Shown piece by piece: positions 7,387 to 12,222 of a stretch of 12,222 nucleotides of DNA. Both the position numbers and the translations under genes were made by a program. How positions within the stretch are numbered: the first letter of the stretch is position 1; every line of letters begins with the position of its first letter. The DNA comes from Firmicutes bacterium UBA6226 (lineage in GTDB: Bacteria > Bacillota_A > Clostridia > Peptostreptococcales > Acidaminobacteraceae), in the NCBI GenBank assembly GCA_002441045.1, contig DJWQ01000169.1, forward strand, positions 14,195-26,416, read 5' to 3'. The notes under the pieces are model-generated. The model was not told where the DNA came from. It did not search any database and saw only the letters and a program-made list of their open reading frames with translations.

Positions 7387-8502
7387 TTAAAATAAGTTGA
7401 TGGTTACATAAAGTACCAATACACCGTCTTTTAGTTCTATTCGCTTGATTGTATTTTTACCTAACAATGATGTGAGATCAAACACCAAGTCACCCTCACT
7501 AAATAAATCCATAATTGCGCTTTGACTCATACTTAATCCATAAAATATGCCGCCATTCACGTTGAAAGCTATGGTCTGATCATCAATGAGTTCAAAGTTG
7601 CCATTTAATGAAATCTCATATTCTGGAAATGCAAGTGACACATTCGTTTCATTAAAATCAAATTCTAGCTTAGGTAAATCTTTACGGTTTGAGAGCACCT
7701 CATTAAACTTATTTTCATATAAATAGCCTTTGGTATTAAATAGTGACAAATTAACTTCAACTGTATCCTCGGGCAATTCACCATTTTTGATGATCTCATT
7801 AAATGTTTCAACCGTTTTGCTAAACAGTGGCTTTAGTTCATTCCATACCGATTCAATTGCTAAAAGATAATTTTGATAATGTGCACGCTCCACTGATAAA
7901 GAATTTAAGTAATTTTCAAGATCCACTTTAGCTTTGATCTGATCAGAAAGCTTCACTTCCCTAGCTATAAGCTCAGTTTCTTGCTCGTTGCGCAAGAGCT
8001 CCAATTGCTGTTGTTCTTCCTTTAATCGCTCGCTTAAAGCTGTCGTTTCTTTCATTAACAGATCTACTTTTCGAGTGATATCTCTCAGAAGATTTAACCG
8101 ATTCATAAAGTCCTTCACTGAACTTGCATTCAGTAAAATCTCCACACTTGAAGCTGCACCTAGTTTTTGCTGAGATCTTAGCACATCTCCAAGACTTGAT
8201 TTAAGTTGTCCATGCTTTCGCAAGGCATCTTCAACGGCTTGCTCCTTATTTGAAATCTGTTGATTAAAGCTATCAATCTTCTCTTCGATCTGAGTGATTT
8301 CAGTCTGAAGTAGTTCGATTTCAGCACTTAAAACAAACAGCTGTTGAACGACGACCTGTTCTTCTTCTGATATTGACTTCAACTTGTCATTGGCAGATTC
8401 ATCTGTTGGCACTGTTTCTGAATAACTAAAAAATGGCGTTAAAGTTAGCGTAAAAACCAAAACTAGAGAGAGCAATTTCATGTATTTTAATCGTTCTTTC
8501 AT
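7387..8502 (-). CDS. Secreted PcsB/EnvC-like coiled-coil protein, FtsEX partner, without a recognisable hydrolase domain
   Basis: A 371-residue exported protein that I infer is the extracytoplasmic partner of FtsEX. Residues 1-28 are a signal peptide (basic start, hydrophobic 9-24, likely cleavage near FSYS-ET). Residues about 40-115 and 140-240 are Glu/Gln/Leu-rich coiled coils. Between them, EILLNASSVKDFMNRLNLL (121-139) matches the helical segment characteristic of PcsB, EnvC and RipC coiled-coil domains. Instead of a CHAP, NlpC/P60 or LytM domain, residues 245-371 are beta-rich (FEYEISLNG-like strands, IAFNVNGGIF, a final VLVLYVTINLF) and contain no Cys and no His. Start choice: a TTG at 8517 is in frame, but its codons hold the AGAGG binding site placed correctly for ATG at 8502. 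It is the first gene of the operon with ftsE and ftsX. The role of the C-terminal domain is unknown. Confidence 0.83.
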   Translation of the reverse strand: MKERLKYMKLLSLVLVFTLTLTPFFSYSETVPTDESANDKLKSISEEEQVVVQQLFVLSAEIELLQTEITQIEEKIDSFNQQISNKEQAVEDALRKHGQLKSSLGDVLRSQQKLGAASSVEILLNASSVKDFMNRLNLLRDITRKVDLLMKETTALSERLKEEQQQLELLRNEQETELIAREVKLSDQIKAKVDLENYLNSLSVERAHYQNYLLAIESVWNELKPLFSKTVETFNEIIKNGELPEDTVEVNLSLFNTKGYLYENKFNEVLSNRKDLPKLEFDFNETNVSLAFPEYEISLNGNFELIDDQTIAFNVNGGIFYGLSMSQSAIMDLFSEGDLVFDLTSLLGKNTIKRIELKDGVLVLYVTINLF

Positions 8503-8595
8503 ACGTACCTCTTTCAAACTTATACTCCTATTTTACCAATAACCTCTATAGGACACCATATTTTTATATCATAAGAATGAATTTCTTAAATTTGG

Positions 8596-8624
8596 TTGGA
8601 AAGACCTATAAAATAGCATATAAT
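8596..8624 (+). promoter_or_regulatory. Sigma-A-type promoter of the GerMN protein gene
   Basis: TTGGAA (8596-8601) and a perfect TATAAT (8619-8624) are spaced by 17 bases. Transcription would start near 8631, about 30 bases before the TTG start at 8660. No equally good promoter is evident on the minus strand for the divergent coiled-coil/ftsEX operon. Confidence 0.75.
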
Positions 8625-8644
8625 AGTGATGAACGCTTACATTG

Positions 8645-8653
8645 AAAGGAGGT
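8645..8653 (+). promoter_or_regulatory. Ribosome binding site that fixes a TTG start
   Basis: AAAGGAGGT is a near-perfect complement of the 16S 3' end. GGAGG ends seven bases before TTG at 8660. The in-frame TTG at 8642 lies upstream of this site and has no binding site of its own, so 8660 is the start. Confidence 0.75.
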
Positions 8654-8659
8654 CAACAC

Positions 8660-9967
8660 TTGCTTAGAGCTTTACCAAATATTCTATTTATCGTAATCGT
8701 ATTTATTCTGGCTACCGCATTTCCGCTTAGCTTAGATATATTGTCTATCGATCTTTCTCAAAAGATTGTAGATAATCCCGTTGAGACTGTTGAACTCGAA
8801 CCAACCGCATCGATAACATTGTCCTCTGAAAGAAGTACGATTTCTGAGAAAACTATAAAATTTGAAATGAAGAGTGATACAAATCAGTTTCCTGTAGATT
8901 ATCTTGAAGGCTATAAACTTGAAATTTACAAATCTGGACAACTCTTAAGTACACATGCTTTGTCGGAATTTGAATCTAAAGTCACTAACGTATCAACTAA
9001 TGAGCGCTTTTTAGAACTGAATAAATCTGACCTCGTCACATCATATGGTGACGGTTATTATACTGTAAAAGTTTATGAAAATGAACAGCTTATTTCAGAT
9101 AATATTTACATCGCGTTACTCACAGGTACGAAATCTTTACTTGGTGGTACAAGTCAAGTTCCGTCTGGTCAACTCGGTGTAACGTTTTATTATCCAACAA
9201 GTGACTACTCAAACTTAATACCAGTTTCAAGAATTTTACCTCTTCCAAGTAATCGCTGGAGAAGTGTTTATACGGAACTGGTTAGTGGGCCAAAAGCCTC
9301 TCTGGGATTATATTCTGGAGAGACAGCTTACCCTTACGCGCCAAATATTAGAATTTCAAGTGGCATCGCTAGTATTTATATGTACAGTGTCAACCTAAAA
9401 GGTTTTGAAGGTCATTTTGATAAGATTGCAGAAGGGATCACCAAAACATTTATGACGCTTGGTCCACTGGATGGTGTAAAATTATATGTGGATGATAGTG
9501 CTAACAAAACGATTGATGGTTTGAGCTTAAATACAACATTCACTCAAAAACAACCTTCAAGCGCTTATATGGGGTATTCTTCATCAGATCAATACTTTAT
9601 GTTAGCTCCTATAACCTTAACCAAATCCGCCTTAGCCGATCAAATAGAGGAAATCATCAGCGTACTAAAGGGACATACGAATCCTTCGACAGGTTACATT
9701 GAAACGCTTCCCGAAGAAGTTGAACTTAAAGGTTACACCCTTAACGGGACTCAGTTGGATATTAATTTTAATGAAGCGCTCGCAACAGTTTTGGCTGAAT
9801 ATCCAAACTATGAATCCTTAATGTTCCATTCGTTGGTTCAGAGCCTAAGCTCTTTAGAAGGCGTGACCTCAATCGTTATCAAAGCAAATGATCAACCAGT
9901 TGTCACAACTGAGTTTGATTTCAATACGCCAGTAACAGCACAAAAATTTATTAACTTAGAACCATAA
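8660..9967 (+). CDS. Membrane-anchored protein with two GerMN domains (GerM-like)
   Basis: A 435-residue protein on the outer face of the membrane. Residues 5-25 form one hydrophobic segment, an uncleaved anchor or signal peptide. There is no Cys anywhere, so no lipobox, unlike the lipoprotein GerM of Bacillus. Residues about 45-155 are beta-rich and not recognised. GerMN domain 1 covers about 172-282 (VTFYYPTSDYSNLIPVSRIL, ELVSGP, ISSGIASIYM, DGVKLYVDD). GerMN domain 2 covers about 310-415 (YFMLAPITL, IISVLKG, LNGTQLDINFNEAL, VTSIVIKAN). Family knowledge: GerMN domains occur in sporulation/germination proteins but also in other envelope proteins, so this alone does not prove sporulation. It starts at TTG and is divergent from the coiled-coil protein/ftsEX operon, about 157 bases start to start. 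I infer an envelope role; the exact function is unknown. Confidence 0.85.
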   Translation: MLRALPNILFIVIVFILATAFPLSLDILSIDLSQKIVDNPVETVELEPTASITLSSERSTISEKTIKFEMKSDTNQFPVDYLEGYKLEIYKSGQLLSTHALSEFESKVTNVSTNERFLELNKSDLVTSYGDGYYTVKVYENEQLISDNIYIALLTGTKSLLGGTSQVPSGQLGVTFYYPTSDYSNLIPVSRILPLPSNRWRSVYTELVSGPKASLGLYSGETAYPYAPNIRISSGIASIYMYSVNLKGFEGHFDKIAEGITKTFMTLGPLDGVKLYVDDSANKTIDGLSLNTTFTQKQPSSAYMGYSSSDQYFMLAPITLTKSALADQIEEIISVLKGHTNPSTGYIETLPEEVELKGYTLNGTQLDINFNEALATVLAEYPNYESLMFHSLVQSLSSLEGVTSIVIKANDQPVVTTEFDFNTPVTAQKFINLEP

Positions 9968-9985
9968 AAGCGATCGTCAATCAAT

Positions 9986-10037
9986 AAAGCCTGTTTTCAT
10001 TCGTCATTTAGACACGTTTGAAATACAGGCTTTCTTT
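9986..10037. terminator. Terminator after the GerMN gene, possibly bidirectional
   Basis: AAAGCCTGT (9986-9994) pairs with ACAGGCTTT (10025-10033). The stem continues with TTTCA/TGAAA past a single bulged T, and the loop is about 19 bases. In the plus direction CTTTATT follows, suiting the GerMN gene. In the minus direction the tail TTATTGATTG is less T-rich but lies just after the end of the Crp/Fnr gene. Confidence 0.75.
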
Positions 10038-10042
10038 ATTAG

Positions 10043-10762
10043 TTATCTTATTATTTTAGCGTTTTGTTTGATGTAATGATCGATTTCATAAATTGATCCT
10101 GCAATCACACTTAGAGCTTCAGTATCCAATATTTCCAAGGTTTTTCCGTTTCTACGGATGACCCCTTTCTCAACGAGTTCATCGAATGCACGATGTAACT
10201 GCCGATAGGTTGTCCCTAAGTATTCGGATATATCCGTTAAGGAGTCTTTTAACGTTAGTCTATTACTGTCCATGGCATGCGCACGAATATAACTTGAAAG
10301 TCGATTTACCACTGGATACATCAAATTTGTAGAATGGTGCATATCAGCTACTAAAAGCTTATCTGCTAAAGATCGAGATAAATACCTTAGAAAAGGAATA
10401 TGCTCAAGTGCTTCTCGTTGCATCATCTCGATTGGAAAACGCATTAAATATGAAGTAGCTACTGCTGTAACTGAGCAAGAAGCGGGCTGTGGATTAACCA
10501 GTTCAACATCTCCTAAGGAGTCAAACTCACTATAAAATTGAACGAGGAAGGTCTTTCCGTTCTCGTAGATTCTAAATAGTTTTAATTTTCCCATTAGAAA
10601 GAAATAGAAATAATGAATCGGTTCATTCGCCGTCAAAATCGTTTCATCCTTGTTATAGACAACCAGCTCTCCTTGCTTAAGCATGTCCAGCGGCAGCATT
10701 TGATCTAATTTATATTTTTGAATGGTACTTTGAATTTTCTTTTGATCCGTTATTATTTTCAT
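10043..10762 (-). CDS. Crp/Fnr-family transcriptional regulator (YeiL-like)
   Basis: A 239-residue DNA-binding regulator. Residues about 25-125 form a cyclic-nucleotide-binding-type beta barrel (ETILTANEPIHYFYFFLMGKLKL, GKTFLVQFYSEFDSLGDVEL), followed by the long dimerisation helix (about 125-165). The C-terminal winged helix-turn-helix has LTDISEYLGTTYRQLHRAFDEL (175-196) and a wing ending near LEILD (209-213). Only one Cys (96) is present, so there is no Fnr-type N-terminal iron-sulphur sensor. The effector-contact residues of E. coli Crp are not obviously conserved, so cAMP binding should not be assumed. The C-terminal region resembles YeiL from memory. Start: ATG with GAGG five bases upstream. 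It is divergent from the two YdcZ-type genes, with a palindromic candidate operator between. I infer that it controls that transporter pair and perhaps itself. Confidence 0.88.
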   Translation of the reverse strand: MKIITDQKKIQSTIQKYKLDQMLPLDMLKQGELVVYNKDETILTANEPIHYFYFFLMGKLKLFRIYENGKTFLVQFYSEFDSLGDVELVNPQPASCSVTAVATSYLMRFPIEMMQREALEHIPFLRYLSRSLADKLLVADMHHSTNLMYPVVNRLSSYIRAHAMDSNRLTLKDSLTDISEYLGTTYRQLHRAFDELVEKGVIRRNGKTLEILDTEALSVIAGSIYEIDHYIKQNAKIIR

Positions 10763-10784
10763 ATTTGCCTCATTTTAATAAAAG

Positions 10785-10800
10785 TATGACATATGTCATA
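10785..10800. promoter_or_regulatory. Perfect palindrome, candidate Crp/Fnr-type operator
   Basis: TATGACATATGTCATA is a perfect 16-bp inverted repeat. It contains TGA-N6-TCA, the half-site spacing shared by Crp (TGTGA-N6-TCACA) and Fnr (TTGAT-N4-ATCAA) operators. It lies 22 bases before the regulator start and 60 bases before the YdcZ-type gene. If centred at -41.5 (class II activation), transcription toward 10861 would start at 10834, with TAAACT (10822-10827) as the -10. Confidence 0.65.
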
Positions 10801-10860
10801 TTTTTTTGTTCTATTTTATCATAAACTAATAACAAATAAAACAACTATCTGGGAGGTCAC

Positions 10861-11274
10861 ATGGCAAAATTGACTGCTTATATGACGGGATTGGTATTAT
10901 CAATTATGATCTCGATCAATGGGCTTTTAGGAACTGCAACCAATGTTTTTTTTAGTAATGTGATCTATCATGGTCTTGGCTTTATCCTTTTAGGTGCTAT
11001 GGTAAGTATCATTGGTAAAAAAGTTGAACATAAAGTTAAATTGATTTATTTCATCCCTGGCATATTGGGTTCGATTACAATTTTACTTAATAACTACGTT
11101 ATGCAATCCATTGGGGTTACACTTATGGTGGCTTTTACACTTGTTGGTCAAGTTTTAACCTCACTGTTAATTGACTACCTTGGATTAATGGGTAAACCTA
11201 AACTTACCATCACTAAAAAACAGCTTTCAGGTATACTCGTAATGATTTTAGGCCTTATCGTCATGGTTATATAA
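10861..11274 (+). CDS. DMT-superfamily YdcZ-type small membrane protein, first of pair
   Basis: A 137-residue integral membrane protein, the half-transporter size of the YdcZ (DUF606) group of the drug/metabolite transporter superfamily. Hydrophobic helices are at about 5-27, 35-50, 60-76, 80-105 and 119-137. Family-like features include an early SIMISINGLLG segment and the long VTLMVAFTLVGQVLTSLLIDYLGLMG stretch (87-112), a recognisable YdcZ pattern. Start: ATG with GGAGG four bases upstream. A second YdcZ-type gene follows after ten bases, so the two halves probably work together. The divergent Crp/Fnr-type gene and the palindrome upstream point to regulated expression. The substrate cannot be deduced. 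Confidence 0.87.
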   Translation: MAKLTAYMTGLVLSIMISINGLLGTATNVFFSNVIYHGLGFILLGAMVSIIGKKVEHKVKLIYFIPGILGSITILLNNYVMQSIGVTLMVAFTLVGQVLTSLLIDYLGLMGKPKLTITKKQLSGILVMILGLIVMVI

Positions 11275-11284
11275 AGGAGCAGAT

Positions 11285-11767
11285 ATGAATCTCTTAATCA
11301 TCTACGGTCTAGCGATCGTTCTCGGCGTACTCGTCACAATCGTACCCATATTAAATGGACAAAATACCTTGAAGTTTGGTTCATTGAGGGTTTCGTGGTT
11401 TCATTTTACGGCAGCATTTATAGTTGGTCTAATTGCACTTTTACTATTTGGTGGACAATCTGAGACTAAAACACTTTTTTCACAGCCTTTATGGTACTAT
11501 TCAGGTGGTATCTTAGGAATACTAGTCATTATTAGCATGAATTACTATGCAGTGCGCATTACGGCCTTTCATATAGCAGTATTGCCTTTCTTAGGCCAAA
11601 TGAGTATGGGACTTTTATTAGATTACATCATCTATAATCAATTTGAATTTAAAACACTTATAGGATTATTCATTGTATTATTTGGGCTAACCCTTCAATT
11701 ATCCAGCACTACCGTTCTCACAGACGGCTTAAAAAATAAAAAAGACCAGCTATCGACTGACCTCTGA
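11285..11767 (+). CDS. DMT-superfamily YdcZ-type small membrane protein, second of pair
   Basis: A 160-residue integral membrane protein of the same YdcZ/DMT group, clearly diverged from the first. Hydrophobic helices are at about 3-22, 40-57, 70-86, 92-113 and 120-138. Typical elements are a loop with LNGQNTLKFGSLRVSWFHF after helix 1, MNYYAVRITAFHIAVLPFLGQMSMGLLLDY in the middle, and a polar, Lys-rich cytoplasmic tail. AAGGAG overlaps the stop codon region of the upstream gene, so the two are co-transcribed. The last eight codons and the stop form the left arm, loop and start of the right arm of a terminator hairpin. A heterodimeric transporter with the first gene is my inference, by analogy with paired small DMT/SMR proteins. 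Confidence 0.87.
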   Translation: MNLLIIYGLAIVLGVLVTIVPILNGQNTLKFGSLRVSWFHFTAAFIVGLIALLLFGGQSETKTLFSQPLWYYSGGILGILVIISMNYYAVRITAFHIAVLPFLGQMSMGLLLDYIIYNQFEFKTLIGLFIVLFGLTLQLSSTTVLTDGLKNKKDQLSTDL

Positions 11768-11780
11768 TAGCTGGTCTTTT
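11740..11780. terminator. Strong bidirectional terminator overlapping the end of the second YdcZ-type gene
   Basis: AAAAGACCAGCTATC (11740-11754) and its exact complement (11766-11780) make a perfect 15-bp stem with an 11-base loop. Plus-strand transcripts end in CTTTT then ACCTTATTT. Minus-strand transcripts end in TTTTTTATTTTTT, an even better tract, so it also suits the convergent aldo/keto reductase gene. Confidence 0.9.
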
Positions 11781-11794
11781 ACCTTATTTAACTC

Positions 11795-12222
11795 TTAAGC
11801 ATTTGCAAACAATTCTGAAACACCCTTAAGTTTATCAATGATTTTTAAATTATATGGACACTTTGGTTCACAGCTACCACATGCGATACAAGCGTCAGCT
11901 TTAACCGCCAAACCGTTATATCTTTTAATTGCCCAGTCCGCTAAATGATAACGTGTCAAATACCCTTCCATTAAAAACTGCGTTGGTATATCAATGCCTT
12001 GTGGACAAGGCAAACAATAACCACATCTTCTACAAAAGTTCTCCCCAAGGTCAGAAACCACATCTGATAATGCTGCCATTTCTTCATCTGAAAAGTCTAA
12101 TGCTTCGTTCATAACTGAAGCGTTCTCAGCAACTTGTGATAGTTGATCCATACCTGGTATTGCTACAGATATCGCAGGATTTGACAAAATGAACTTTAAA
12201 CTCAATTTTCCTTTTTGGATAG
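11795..12222 (-). CDS. Aldo/keto reductase with C-terminal [4Fe-4S] ferredoxin motifs (5' truncated by window edge)
   Basis: Only the C-terminal 141 residues are in the window; the frame is open to its edge. A TTG at 12203-12205 is an internal Leu codon, not a start, because LKFILSNPAISVAIPGM is the conserved end of the aldo/keto reductase barrel (LRWVLS-P-VSVVIPGM type). After it come a linker with helix (FSDEEMAALSDVV) and two cysteine clusters: CRRCGYCLPCP (Cys spaced 3-3-3, at about 12034-12002) and CIACGSCEPKCP (CxxCxxCxxxCP, at 11890-11855). These are the two [4Fe-4S] motifs of the aldo/keto reductase-ferredoxin fusion family that is common in anaerobes. The catalytic Tyr/Lys/His lie outside the window. 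It is convergent with the YdcZ-type pair and shares its terminator. The substrate is unknown; a redox-coupled oxidoreductase is the safe call. Confidence 0.9.
   Translation of the reverse strand, partial: IQKGKLSLKFILSNPAISVAIPGMDQLSQVAENASVMNEALDFSDEEMAALSDVVSDLGENFCRRCGYCLPCPQGIDIPTQFLMEGYLTRYHLADWAIKRYNGLAVKADACIACGSCEPKCPYNLKIIDKLKGVSELFANA

Noticed and set aside
8518..8600. Minus-strand promoter for the coiled-coil/ftsEX operon
   Set aside because: Several TATA-like stretches exist, but none has a properly spaced -35, so I could not choose one.
1..12222. Mobile elements, CRISPR arrays, tRNA/rRNA genes, riboswitches, phage or defence genes
   Set aside because: I saw no transposase or integrase, no regularly spaced repeats, no structured long leaders and no RNA gene sequence. 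Intergenic regions are short and A/T-rich, and those I examined hold promoters, terminators or the one operator.

Overview
The window is A/T-rich, with strong GGAGG-type ribosome binding sites, GTG/TTG alternative starts, and Bacillota-type families (GerMN proteins, a PcsB/EnvC-like FtsEX partner, YdcZ-type half transporters, a Uup/YfmR-type ABC-F ATPase). This points to a low-GC Gram-positive, most likely a Clostridia-like bacterium; I cannot name a genus. It looks like ordinary chromosome: I see no insertion sequence, phage gene, tRNA, rRNA or CRISPR array. No stretch over 300 bases lacks a gene.

Layout. (1) 1-1671 (+): the 3' part of an ABC-F ATPase gene, cut by the window edge. (2) 3930-1657 (-): a two-gene unit, a class I SAM methyltransferase followed by a HAMP-less multi-pass methyl-accepting chemotaxis protein (MCP). 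Its 3' end overlaps the ABC-F gene tail to tail, and its probable terminator lies antisense inside the ABC-F coding sequence. (3) 4135-5736 (+): prfC (release factor 3) with its own sigma-A-type promoter, ending at a shared terminator. (4) 8502-5833 (-): a cell-envelope operon of a secreted coiled-coil protein of the PcsB/EnvC type, then ftsE, then ftsX. (5) 8660-9967 (+): a membrane-anchored protein with two GerMN domains, divergent from the ftsEX operon and started at TTG. (6) 10762-10043 (-): a Crp/Fnr-family regulator, divergent from (7) two tandem small YdcZ/DMT membrane proteins at 10861-11767 (+). A perfect 16-bp palindrome with Crp/Fnr-type half-site geometry lies between them. (8) 12222-11795 (-): the C-terminal part of an aldo/keto reductase carrying two [4Fe-4S] ferredoxin-like motifs, cut by the window edge.

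How the genes work together. In (4), the known FtsEX logic is that FtsE hydrolyses ATP, FtsX transmits the change across the membrane, and an extracytoplasmic coiled-coil partner controls peptidoglycan hydrolysis. Here the partner keeps the coiled coil but has no recognisable hydrolase: its C-terminal 125 residues contain neither Cys nor His. This is the most interesting point in the window, together with the LSWGE signature in FtsE. In (6)/(7), the regulator probably controls the transporter pair, and perhaps itself, through the palindrome. No clearly new multi-gene system (defence, mobile or biosynthetic) is visible.
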